NCBI GenBank assembly: GCA_019695095.1
Contig: JAIBAQ010000057.1
Coordinates: forward strand, 1-32,944
Direction: 5' to 3'
Source: Candidatus Hydrogenedentota bacterium
Lineage (GTDB): Bacteria; Hydrogenedentota; Hydrogenedentia; Hydrogenedentales; SLHB01
DNA: 32,944 bases
The translations under genes and the position numbers were made by a program. Each line of letters opens with the position of its first letter. Positions within the stretch are counted from its first letter, which is position 1. The notes beneath the pieces were generated by a model. It searched no databases, was not told the DNA's origin, and worked only from the letters and a program-made list of their open reading frames with translations. This document shows positions 26,144 to 32,944 of this stretch, piece after piece.

Positions 26144-28450
26144 TCAGAAAAGCGCTGGGCAGCGCTTGAAACCGAGGCGACGCACTTGGGTTTGCTGGAA
26201 CACTTTTTCGACGAAAGCGGCGATGGCGTCTGTGGAGATGTCAGAGTCGGCTATGGGAACCGTTGTAAGTGCTTCTGGCTGCAAGAGATCGTGGAATTGT
26301 CCCTCGCTTCGAGCGCGCTCCATCAGGGTAAAGCCTGCGCGGCAAGCCAAGCGTGTGCCTCCGGTGTAGTAGGGGTCCTGCGTGAGCGGGTCGGCCTTGA
26401 CCAGCCGGGCGGTCTGTTCGGGGAAATGCTGCAAGTCTACGGCTGCAAACCGACGCATGATCGGTTCTTCCTCCACCGACGCGATGGTAACCTGGATATG
26501 ATCCTTGGCCGCGGCGGCAGTGATTCCCTTGTGAACGCTCTGCAGTATGCGGCGGCCCAGCTCCGCAGCTTCGGCCGCGGAGTGGAGTTCGATGCCGAGG
26601 AGCGACTGAACGCATTCGTTCAGGCCTACAACGCCGACGGAACACCCCACCTGCTCGATATCGAGGTAGCGCCGGCCGGCATGTTCGAAGGCAAGCAGGC
26701 TCAGGGGGCCAATGCTGCGCAGGGCGAGGAGCCGCAGGGTGAACACGCGCTTCTCCACGAGAGCACGAACGGCCATTGCGCCGAGATTTTCGATCTCTTG
26801 GAGGGTGTTTTCGATGTCCCCACCGCGATATGCCGCGCGAGGGAGGTTTATGGACACGACGCCCAAGCACATGTGCCGGGGCTGCCAAGGTTGCAGGGTG
26901 GAGTCCACATCCCAATGGGGTTCGCGGTCGAAGACAAAATGCAGTCTGCCGCCCAGGGCCGTTTCGCTGACTGCTCGAGTCAGGAAATCCCGATGTCCGG
27001 TGGTTCGGAAGAAACCTTCCGAAATACGAATGGTCGCGCGAAGGCCCGAATTGAGCGGGTGCCGAGAATGGCCTTCCTGCAAGGCTTCCACGACTTCTAG
27101 GGCGAAACGGTGAGCGATGGAGAGATACTCGCCATATGTGCGACCCGTGGGGATACCTCCGGGGCCGATGGCTTCAGTTTGCCTCAGATGATCGGGCATC
27201 GCCCATTCGATGCCAATCTCGGTCACGGGCATTCTGCGATGGGCGAGACTATTTGGAGTGAATCCGAAAACCAGCAACCGGGCCAGCCTACGTAACTCGC
27301 GCGCGTCGGCGTCGGCCAGGAACGGGGCCATCAGCACGTTGAAGGCATCCCAGGAGTTGTAACCAGAGATGTGACTCTGGAGCGCGGCATTAAATTGGGC
27401 GGTCTGGGCGATCAGGGCTTCCGCATGGAGTGGGGGCGGGGCAAACCTGCCGCCCGTGCGAAATGCCATTCCGAATCGCTTCACGAACTCTACCCAATGC
27501 CGTCCTCCGTGCAGCCGGTCGATGTGCCCGATATCGTGGATGTGCAGATCGCCGCGGAGGTGCGAGTCGGCGACTTCCGCCGTGTATACGCGGGACAGAG
27601 CGAACTCTCGTTTGACATGTTCTGCCAGCGCGAGGTCGGTCATGGCGGGATCATGGACCTCTTCGGATTCGCCGTGGTTGGGCGCGCAGATGATACGCTC
27701 GGCGTCGTAGAGCGGCACGCCCAGGCGCATGTGCTTGCAGCGGTAGTCTTCCAGGCCGTGCTCTATCAACTTGGCGTCGACCAGTTCGCGAATCAGGGGC
27801 GCCGTGAGCGCGGTCACTTTGGCAGTCGTGATTTGGCTCTCGACCTCGATGGCAATCATGGATGCCACATCCTGCGCGATACCCGTCTCGCGGACCAGGG
27901 CTTCAACGATGCAGTCGCGATTCCAGACAGCCATGCGGTCATCGCTCGTGCGGACATTGAGCAAGTGGGTAACGCTGCTTTCAGAGCGGCCCTGCGATTT
28001 TCCGGCTTCCTCAAGTTCCGCGAGCAAGACCCGGATGTCGCCTTGGCGCAGCATGCGAATGCGCGACCGCTTGTCGCGATAGCGCGCGTAGGCGAGCCCC
28101 GTCTTTGCATGGCCCATTTCGATGAGGACTTTTTCGACGGCGTCGTGGACGTGGTCGACGGTCGGAATGGCTCCGTCCATGGACTTCGCGAGATAGATGG
28201 CGACGCCTGCCGCCAAGCCCTCGGCTCTATCGAAATCGTCGCCGCCGATCGATTGCGCGGCTTTGAAAATGGCTTCGGCTATCTTGCGCGTTTCGAAGGA
28301 TACTTCGCGCCCGTCGCGCTTGCGGATTTTGGCGATGGGTTCAGGTGGGGCCGCGGAAAGGGCAGGGAATGAGAGTTGAGCATCGAACGCCCCCTCGCGG
28401 GGTCTACTGCCCGAAGTACTGTCAATCCCCGAGAATAAATCGTCGTACAC
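26144..28450 (-). CDS. ATP-cone NrdD-like protein lacking glycyl-radical and catalytic Cys residues
   Basis: About 768 residues from a GTG at 28450. Upstream ATG (28519) and TTG (28537) starts would place a terminator hairpin inside the coding region, so they are less likely; the start remains uncertain. Residues 39-131 are an ATP-cone (IRKRDGREVSFETRKIAEAIFKAA), the nucleotide-sensing domain of ribonucleotide reductases. The rest follows the class III reductase NrdD: GDLHIHDIG (300-308), the SGYNSWDAFNVLMAPFLA segment, GVVSINLPRAAY (530-541), SVGVVGLNECVQSL. Yet the Cys expected after HIHD (as in YCAGWDL) is His314 (RLHGGRHW), the CCRL-type motif before GVVSINLPR is missing, and the protein stops without the Cys4 zinc site or the glycyl-radical loop. 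No NrdG activase is nearby. It is therefore probably not a working reductase; a nucleotide-sensing or structural role is speculation. Confidence 0.75.
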   Translation of the reverse strand: MYDDLFSGIDSTSGSRPREGAFDAQLSFPALSAAPPEPIAKIRKRDGREVSFETRKIAEAIFKAAQSIGGDDFDRAEGLAAGVAIYLAKSMDGAIPTVDHVHDAVEKVLIEMGHAKTGLAYARYRDKRSRIRMLRQGDIRVLLAELEEAGKSQGRSESSVTHLLNVRTSDDRMAVWNRDCIVEALVRETGIAQDVASMIAIEVESQITTAKVTALTAPLIRELVDAKLIEHGLEDYRCKHMRLGVPLYDAERIICAPNHGESEEVHDPAMTDLALAEHVKREFALSRVYTAEVADSHLRGDLHIHDIGHIDRLHGGRHWVEFVKRFGMAFRTGGRFAPPPLHAEALIAQTAQFNAALQSHISGYNSWDAFNVLMAPFLADADARELRRLARLLVFGFTPNSLAHRRMPVTEIGIEWAMPDHLRQTEAIGPGGIPTGRTYGEYLSIAHRFALEVVEALQEGHSRHPLNSGLRATIRISEGFFRTTGHRDFLTRAVSETALGGRLHFVFDREPHWDVDSTLQPWQPRHMCLGVVSINLPRAAYRGGDIENTLQEIENLGAMAVRALVEKRVFTLRLLALRSIGPLSLLAFEHAGRRYLDIEQVGCSVGVVGLNECVQSLLGIELHSAAEAAELGRRILQSVHKGITAAAAKDHIQVTIASVEEEPIMRRFAAVDLQHFPEQTARLVKADPLTQDPYYTGGTRLACRAGFTLMERARSEGQFHDLLQPEALTTVPIADSDISTDAIAAFVEKVFQQTQVRRLGFKRCPALF

Positions 28451-28471
28451 GGCGCCCCGAACCCAAGTAGA

Positions 28472-28504
28472 AGAAAAAAGACCCCTTCCGCAACGAGGGG
28501 TCTT
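28472..28504 (-). terminator. Rho-independent terminator (minus strand)
   Basis: A 9-bp perfect stem (AAGACCCCT at 28478-28486 with its complement at 28496-28504), 9-base loop. Read on the minus strand it is followed by six Us (the A-run at 28474-28479). It lies about 200 bases downstream of the small secreted-protein gene and directly before the NrdD-like gene, separating the two transcription units. Confidence 0.85.
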
Positions 28505-28650
28505 CGCAGTGTATCGCATGACCGGCGAATCGTGCAAGGGATATATCTACGCGAAGAGGCGGGGCAATTCACGTGTGTATGCAAGGACCTTGCCGTTAGC
28601 GATGCTCGGAACTTCGCATGTCCGGACAGGCCTGGATCTTCATGATGTGA

Positions 28651-28684
28651 AGCCCCCTCGCCATGCGTCAAAAGCGAGGGGGCT
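28651..28684. repeat. Perfect 11-bp inverted repeat, hairpin without T-run
   Basis: AGCCCCCTCGC (28651-28661) and GCGAGGGGGCT (28674-28684) with a 12-base loop, 20 bases past the stop of the small secreted-protein gene. There is no T-run on either strand, so it may act as an mRNA 3' stabiliser or a weak terminator ahead of the proper one at 28472. Confidence 0.8.
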
Positions 28685-28703
28685 CTATGTACCAAGGTTC
28701 AAA

Positions 28704-28934
28704 CTACTTCTTCGCGGGATTGGAGGAAGAGTTTGATTGCGACTTGTTGGTCGCTTGCGTCGACGTCATGTGCTTCTTGTGCGTGATGTGTTTCTTGTGA
28801 ACGGGCTGGCTTGTTGCGGCCTGCGCGGGTTTGTTCGAGGCGCTTGCGCCGCCATCCGCAAACGCGGGAGTGGTCAGGCCAATGGCGCCAATTGCAACTG
28901 CGGCAGCGAGTGCCCAATTTGTCCACCGAGTCAT
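28704..28934 (-). CDS. Small secreted His/Lys-rich protein
   Basis: A 76-residue precursor with a clear Sec signal peptide (NWALAAAVAIGAIGLTTPAFA, cleavage before DGG, about residue 27). The mature part, about 49 residues, is low-complexity: Ala/Ser/Asn/Gln with two related basic motifs, HKKHITHKKHMT, and a final NPAKK. The start is supported by GGAGGATCC about nine bases before the ATG; a small hairpin with a four-base loop (AGTAAG/CTTACT) sits immediately upstream of it. The HKKH pairs could bind metal or nucleic acid or phosphate, but no known family is recognised and the neighbours give no clue. Similar small Lys/His-rich periplasmic proteins are often acid- or metal-responsive; that is only an analogy. 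Confidence 0.75.
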   Translation of the reverse strand: MTRWTNWALAAAVAIGAIGLTTPAFADGGASASNKPAQAATSQPVHKKHITHKKHMTSTQATNKSQSNSSSNPAKK

Positions 28935-29379
28935 TGTGGGATCCTCCAGTAAGTTCGCTTACTTTTGTTGTGGGCGCGAGAGTGAAATCAACGAAGATTG
29001 ATAAGACTCCGCGCTCGTGTTGTCCATCGTGTCGTACACCGTGTCACCAGGTACGCAAGGATGAGAGCATATGGCGTGCCTAAGCGCCGTGATGCCGAAA
29101 ATCACACGATTACAGGGATTGAGACTGCATCTTGAAACGGAATGCCGCACTCAAATTGGGCGACAACTTCGCTATATACCCCAATTGAGGCGATTCGAGG
29201 GGCGTGGTACGAATCGCGAACCTCAAATTGCATCGCAAAGGTACTGGCACGGCAGGCAACTTAGGCATGTGCGGGCGGATTCAATGCGTAAGCGAGTGTT
29301 CGGCCCCGCCGGTGGGCGGCTTGCCGTGCGCGTATGGTATGCTTCCACCTCGAAATCTGCACTTGGCAGGGAGTTTCTT
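28935..29379. other. Gene-free divergent region before ddl
   Basis: 445 bases without a credible gene, between the small secreted-protein gene (minus) and ddl (plus). The plus frame upstream of ddl is open to 29071 but its residues look non-coding. There are CAAATTGGG / CCCAATTG inverted elements near 29150-29190 and another CTCAAATTGC near 29223. A TATGCT with an upstream TG (29335-29343) could be an extended -10 for ddl, about 37 bases before its start; no -35 is visible. No tRNA-like folding was noticed. Confidence 0.4.
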
Positions 29380-30381
29380 ATGAGTAAGACGCATGTCGCC
29401 GTCCTGATGGGCGGCGTGAGTTCGGAGCACGAAGTCTCGTTGAAGAGCGGAGCGATGGTCGCGGGAAGTCTGGACCGCGCGCGGTACGACGTTACCCCGG
29501 TGGTGATCACGCGGGATGGCACGTGGAAGTTTCCGGGGGAACATCAGCGCGATGTGTTTCAAGCGTTGCCGCTGCTTCTGACGCAGAAGGTGGATTGCGT
29601 GTTTATCGCGCTGCACGGACCTTATGGGGAAGACGGGCGCGTTCAGGGGTTGCTCGATTATCTGAAGATTCCCTACACGGGATCGGGGTGCGCGGCCAGC
29701 GCGCTTGCCATGGACAAGATTCATTCGAAGGCGGTCGTGCGGCAGGCAGGCGTGACCGTTGCGAAGGATTTTGTGCTGAACCGCGCCGAATGGGACGCCA
29801 ACGCCGATACCGTACTTGCGCGTGTGGAAAGCGAGATAGGGTTTCCTTGCCTAATCAAGAGCCCGTGCCAGGGATCGAGCCTGGGCATGGCCATACCTCG
29901 CAATGCCGAAGATTTCCGCAAATCGTTGCTGAATGTCCTTGTCTACGACGACCGCGTGCTGGTGGAGAAGTTCGTGAAGGGGCCCGAGATTACGTGTTCC
30001 GTGTTGGACGTGGAGCCCGGCAAGCCGCCACGGGCGTTGCCTTTGACCGAAATCTGCCCCGTGGATTCGACGTTTTTCGACTATCACGCCAAGTACACGC
30101 CGGGTGCGTGCAAAGAGATTACGCCTGCGCGCATTTCGCCGGAAGCCACCAAGCGCGCGCAAGAGATGGCGGTTTGCGTGCATAACGTCATCGGTTGCAG
30201 CGGTTTGAGCCGTAGCGACATGATTCTTGACGGCGACCAGCCGATGTGGATTGAGGTGAACACGCTTCCTGGTATGACGGAAACGTCGCTGTTTCCGCAG
30301 GCGGCGGCCGCCACGGGGATTCCGTTTGCAGAATTGACGTCACTGTTGGTGGAGAATGCGCTGGCCAAGGCGCATACGTGA
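29380..30381 (+). CDS. ddl: D-alanine--D-alanine ligase
   Basis: Joins two D-alanines with ATP in the cytoplasm to make the dipeptide for the peptidoglycan stem. It is 333 residues, normal for Ddl. The ATG at 29380 has CAGGGAG seven bases upstream and begins right at the family N-terminus (HVAVLMGGVSSEHEVSLKSG, with Glu16 for D-Ala binding). ATP-grasp features: YTGSGCAASALAMDK, CLIKSPCQGSSLGM, VEKFVKGPEITCSVL, the KYTPGACKEITPA loop, and the metal-binding end SRSDMILDG ... WIEVNTLPGMTETSLFPQAA, with Asp, Glu and Asn all in place. It is followed after about 113 bases by dapF on the same strand, giving a small cell-wall precursor group. Confidence 0.96.
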   Translation: MSKTHVAVLMGGVSSEHEVSLKSGAMVAGSLDRARYDVTPVVITRDGTWKFPGEHQRDVFQALPLLLTQKVDCVFIALHGPYGEDGRVQGLLDYLKIPYTGSGCAASALAMDKIHSKAVVRQAGVTVAKDFVLNRAEWDANADTVLARVESEIGFPCLIKSPCQGSSLGMAIPRNAEDFRKSLLNVLVYDDRVLVEKFVKGPEITCSVLDVEPGKPPRALPLTEICPVDSTFFDYHAKYTPGACKEITPARISPEATKRAQEMAVCVHNVIGCSGLSRSDMILDGDQPMWIEVNTLPGMTETSLFPQAAAATGIPFAELTSLLVENALAKAHT

Positions 30382-30494
30382 GAACATGCCTTTCCCGCGT
30401 GCGCATTGCGCTGTGGAGTTTCAAGTGACGATTTGCGCAAATTTGACGTTGTACAAAAGCAACAAGACATGGAAGAAGAGTGAGTAGCCATTCA

Positions 30495-31334
30495 ATGAAC
30501 ATCGAATTCACCAAACTGCACGGACTCGGAAACGATTACCTCTTTATTGAAGACGCCAAGCACCGCATTGATGACCCCGCGGAGCTGTCGCGGAAGATGA
30601 GCCACCGCCATTTGGGCGCGGGCGCGGATGGGATCATCCTGATACTGCCCGGGCAGAAGGGCGGCGAGTTCGCCATGCGCATCTTCAACGCCGATGGCAG
30701 CGAGGCCGAGACCTGCGGAAATGGTATCCGGTGTTTCGCGAAGTATGTCTACGAACGGAAGATGACCGACAAAACCGATTTCGTCATCGAGACGCTCGGA
30801 GGTCCGAATCGCGTGACGTTGACGGTAGATAACGGCGTCGTGACGCGCGTCCGCTCAAACATGGGCATTCCGCGTTTTGATCGGGCAGAGATCCCGATGA
30901 TCGGCGGGCCGGGCCGGGTCATTGAAGAAGACCTCGACGTTGACGGCACGATCATGAAGGTGACGTGTGCCAACGTCGGCAACCCGCACGCGGTCTTCTT
31001 CGTGGAGGACGCCACCGCAGTTCCTCTCGCGCAAATCGGTCCGAAGATCGAATGCCACCCCAAGTTTCCCAAGCGCACCAACGTCGAGTTTGTGACGGTG
31101 AAGGATCGCCAGAACATAGTCATGCGCATCTGGGAGCGCGGCAGCGGAATCACGATGGCCAGCGGCAGCGGCTCCTGCGGCTCGGCCCTCGCATCGATGA
31201 TTACGAATCGCGTCGATCGTAAAGTGAACGTCCACCTCGTCTACGGCGTGCTGACCATCGAATGGGCTGAAGACGGTTTTGTCTACCAGGAAGGCCCCGC
31301 AACGGAGGCGTATTCGGGGGTGTGGAAGGGGTAG
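30495..31334 (+). CDS. dapF: Diaminopimelate epimerase with Ser at the second catalytic Cys
   Basis: Converts LL- to meso-diaminopimelate for lysine and peptidoglycan synthesis in the cytoplasm; 279 residues, the normal length. The ATG at 30495 begins with the family-typical MNIEFTKLHGLGNDYLFIED; a GTG at 30480 closer to a GGAAGAAG sequence is the alternative start. The first catalytic Cys is present (C74 in ADGSEAETCGNGIRC). The second motif, normally ERGxGxTxACGTGAC, reads ERGSGITMASGSGSCGSA, so the catalytic Cys position is Ser223 (codon AGC at 31161); a Cys follows five residues later at 228, where other DapF proteins also often have one. Everything else aligns (ANVGNPHAVFF, NVEFV). Either this is a tolerated variant or the reaction differs. 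Confidence 0.92.
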   Translation: MNIEFTKLHGLGNDYLFIEDAKHRIDDPAELSRKMSHRHLGAGADGIILILPGQKGGEFAMRIFNADGSEAETCGNGIRCFAKYVYERKMTDKTDFVIETLGGPNRVTLTVDNGVVTRVRSNMGIPRFDRAEIPMIGGPGRVIEEDLDVDGTIMKVTCANVGNPHAVFFVEDATAVPLAQIGPKIECHPKFPKRTNVEFVTVKDRQNIVMRIWERGSGITMASGSGSCGSALASMITNRVDRKVNVHLVYGVLTIEWAEDGFVYQEGPATEAYSGVWKG

Positions 31335-31476
31335 CGGGCACCTATTGATACGACCGGAGCTTGTCGTTGCGCAAGTCCATTCCCTATCGAAAGAGGTAGC
31401 GAGGCTAACGGTGGCCGATTGGGCTTGTCCGGCAAGGAGACCCGGCCACAACAAGGGTGGTCAATTAGCTGCGTTT

Positions 31477-31504
31477 TTGCCGGAACCCGCAACCGTGCTA
31501 CTCT
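31477..31504 (+). promoter_or_regulatory. Possible promoter of purN
   Basis: TTGCCG (31477-31482) and TACTCT (31499-31504) are 16 bases apart, and TG one base before the -10 gives an extended -10 form. It would start transcription about 40 bases ahead of the GTG at 31550. The hexamers are only moderate matches. It lies in the 215-base gap after dapF, where nothing else was recognised. Confidence 0.35.
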
Positions 31505-31549
31505 ATTTCCGGCTGAGGTCTGCCGCTTATCAACTTTCGGGGAATCATT

Positions 31550-32173
31550 GTGACTGCATCGCCCATTCGCATTGCCGTTTTGTTGTCGGGGTCGGGGACC
31601 ACGCTTCAGAACATCATCGATTTGATAGAGAAGAGTGAACTGTCCGCGCGTGTGGTGTGCGTGGTGGGGTCGCGCGCAGATGCGTATGGGTTGGAGCGCG
31701 CGAGAAAGCATGGCATCCCTGCTGCGCTGGTTGCGCGAAAGGCATATTCGGATACGGCGTCGTTCAGCGATGCGATATGGGCGGAAGTGCGCAAGCACGA
31801 TGCGGATCTGGTCGTGCTGGCCGGTTTCATGAGTCTCTTGGATATTCCGGATGATTTTGAGAACCGCGTCATTAACGTGCATCCCGCATTGATCCCTGCG
31901 TTTTGCGGCAAGGGCATGTACGGGCATCATGTGCATGAGGCGGTGTTGGCCTACGGCGCGAAGGTGTCGGGGTGCACGGTGCATTTCGCGAATGCGAAGT
32001 ATGACGAAGGTCCGATCATCCTTCAGGAGCCGGTCCCTGTGTTGGAGGATGACACGCCCGATACGCTTGCGGAGCGGGTTCAAGCGAAGGAGCGTGAGTT
32101 GTACCCGAAGGCCATTCAACTCATTGCGGAAGGCCGGGTGCGCGTGGAAGGCCGCCGCGTGAGAGTACTCTGA
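31550..32173 (+). CDS. purN: Phosphoribosylglycinamide formyltransferase (PurN)
   Basis: Transfers a formyl group from 10-formyl-tetrahydrofolate to GAR in the third step of purine synthesis, in the cytoplasm. 207 residues, as usual for PurN. The GTG at 31550 has GGGGA seven bases upstream. Motifs: IAVLLSGSGTTLQNII (phosphate loop), LAGFMSLL, and the catalytic set N109 and H111 in VINVHPALIPAF with D152 in FANAKYDEGPIILQ, matching E. coli N106, H108 and D144. The folate-site GMYGHHVHEAVL segment is also typical. No other purine genes are in the window. Confidence 0.95.
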   Translation: MTASPIRIAVLLSGSGTTLQNIIDLIEKSELSARVVCVVGSRADAYGLERARKHGIPAALVARKAYSDTASFSDAIWAEVRKHDADLVVLAGFMSLLDIPDDFENRVINVHPALIPAFCGKGMYGHHVHEAVLAYGAKVSGCTVHFANAKYDEGPIILQEPVPVLEDDTPDTLAERVQAKERELYPKAIQLIAEGRVRVEGRRVRVL

Positions 32174-32181
32174 AGAGAACC

Positions 32182-32215
32182 GGGGAAACCCTTTCTTGAA
32201 AGAAAGGGTTTCCCC
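32182..32215. repeat. Perfect 14-bp palindrome (REP-like element)
   Basis: GGGGAAACCCTTTC (32182-32195) pairs with GAAAGGGTTTCCCC (32202-32215) around a 6-base loop, nine bases after the purN stop. There is no T-run, and it is followed by AGACCCCTTCCCCAAGAACTTT. This layout resembles dispersed intergenic palindromes found in many copies in some genomes. It may stabilise the purN 3' end or attenuate read-through into the HAD gene. Confidence 0.8.
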
Positions 32216-32262
32216 AGACCCCTTCCCCAAGAACTTTCACTTTGTAGAATTGGAGAGATGTC

Positions 32263-32944
32263 GTGATTAAGTCCGTTGTTTTCGATTTGGATGGAACGCT
32301 CATTGACTCTACGGAAGCGATCGTGGAGTCGTTTATGCATACGTTTGATGTGTTGGAGCAACCACGGCCCCCGCGCGATGCGGTCGTTAAGAGCATCGGC
32401 TTTACGCTGGAACAGCAATTCGAGAAGTTCACAAAGACCGACCCAAACGAGTGCGCGCTCATCTACCGTGCGTACTACGATACGGTCTGCCGGGAGAAGA
32501 CGTTTCTGTTGCCAGGGGCGGAAGAGTCGTTGCGCCAATTCTCGGAGGCAGGACTAACGATAGGATTTGCCAGTTCGAAGCAACGCCGTTTTTGCGAAGT
32601 AATCCTCAATCACCTGGGGGTGCTCGAGTATTTCACGACCCGGCTAGGGCCTGACGACATCACGCACCCGAAACCACATCCCGAAGCCGTGCTGCGCAGC
32701 GCGGAGATGTTGGGTGTCACGTCGCGAGAACTGTATTTCATCGGCGACACGAACTTCGATGTGTTAGCTGCGCGCGCTGCGGGAACGCGCTGTCTGTGCG
32801 TGACGACGGGATACAATACGCGCGAGGAACTGGTGGCTCTTGGCCCCGAGGCCGTCTTCGATTCGTTGAACGAGCTGACCCAATATGCCTTGGCTCATCT
32901 TGCGTCTCCCGGGCCGGCGGCTGCTCGATGCGGAAGCCCGGAAT
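32263..32944 (+). CDS. HAD-superfamily phosphatase (phosphoglycolate-phosphatase-like), 3' truncated
   Basis: Starts at GTG 32263, six bases after GGAGAG, and is still open at the right edge; 227 codons are visible, close to a full-length enzyme of 210-230. All four HAD motifs are present: VVFDLDGTLIDS (nucleophile Asp and acid Asp), GFASSK (Ser), the Lys in HPKPHPEAV, and FIGDTNFDVLAARAAG (metal-binding Asps). The cap after motif I is the helical C1 type as in Gph/PpaX and beta-phosphoglucomutase. It hydrolyses a small phosphate ester in the cytoplasm; the substrate is unknown. It lies 89 bases after purN on the same strand. Confidence 0.88.
   Translation, partial: MIKSVVFDLDGTLIDSTEAIVESFMHTFDVLEQPRPPRDAVVKSIGFTLEQQFEKFTKTDPNECALIYRAYYDTVCREKTFLLPGAEESLRQFSEAGLTIGFASSKQRRFCEVILNHLGVLEYFTTRLGPDDITHPKPHPEAVLRSAEMLGVTSRELYFIGDTNFDVLAARAAGTRCLCVTTGYNTREELVALGPEAVFDSLNELTQYALAHLASPGPAAARCGSPE

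Noticed and set aside
26130-26146. Selenocysteine read-through or frameshift at the TGA ending the NrdD-like gene
   Set aside because: All three frames past the stop close within about 30 bases and none holds a Cys-pair or glycyl-radical motif; no SECIS-like stem was evident.
28451-28537. Longer start for the NrdD-like gene (ATG 28519 or TTG 28537)
   Set aside because: It would put a perfect terminator hairpin and its U-run inside the coding region, and the added residues precede the ATP-cone without any match. Not excluded completely.
29071-29379. N-terminal extension of ddl by 103 codons
   Set aside because: Family homology begins exactly at the ATG at 29380, which has its own ribosome binding site; the upstream residues look non-coding.
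31283-32230. 315-codon minus frame opposite purN
   Set aside because: Antisense to a well-supported PurN, begins inside the palindrome at 32182-32215, and has no family features.

Overview
The window most resembles a Gram-negative, GC-rich genome of the Hydrogenedentota / PVC-like type; this is inference from gene content. Evidence for a double-membrane cell: a heavy-metal RND pump with periplasmic adaptor, a GT9 heptosyltransferase-type gene, a lipoprotein, and Ddl and DapF for diaminopimelate peptidoglycan. Evidence for the lineage type: a TAT-exported Gfo/Idh/MocA oxidoreductase, DUF2961/GH172 and GH95-like secreted glycosidases, a TIM-barrel sugar isomerase paired with a Zn dehydrogenase, an ECF sigma factor fused to a membrane-anchored C-terminal region, and the decayed tail of a DUF1559 (H-X9-DG) pseudopilin. 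No rRNA, tRNA, CRISPR array, transposase or phage gene was seen.

Layout. Positions 1-972 hold the 3' part of an ATP-grasp ligase with an LAL_C2-like end. Positions 990-8851 (minus) are a transport block: small lipoprotein, CusA-type RND permease (with an unusual insert of about 250 residues), CusB-type adaptor with four heavy-metal-binding modules, then a MATE exporter. Positions 8852-9282 are gene-free, with operator-like repeats and a simple tandem repeat. Positions 9283-11639 (minus) are two overlapping envelope glycosyltransferase genes (GT39-like, GT9). Positions 11753-13591 (minus) are a Zn dehydrogenase and a sugar-phosphate isomerase/epimerase-like protein. Divergent from these, 13881-17147 (+) encodes a sigma-TM-carboxypeptidase-regulatory-TPR fusion. 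Positions 17235-22330 (minus) are a secreted carbohydrate operon: GH95-like, DUF2961, beta-helix-like protein. A pseudopilin relic (22688-22867) lies just before a Gfo/Idh/MocA gene (22937-24220, +), which ends in a strong bidirectional terminator shared with a secreted Ig-like protein (24295-25896, minus) that has a recognisable sigma70-type promoter. Positions 26144-28450 (minus) encode an ATP-cone NrdD homologue that appears to have lost its catalytic residues. A small His/Lys-rich secreted protein follows (28704-28934, minus). The right end (29380-32944, +) is mostly housekeeping: ddl, dapF, purN and a HAD phosphatase running off the edge.

Strongest candidates for something undescribed: the one-piece membrane-anchored sigma factor with a large predicted extracytoplasmic region; the NrdD-like protein lacking the glycyl-radical end and the usual catalytic cysteines; the metal pump with enlarged permease and duplicated metal-binding modules; and a DapF with Ser in place of the second catalytic Cys.
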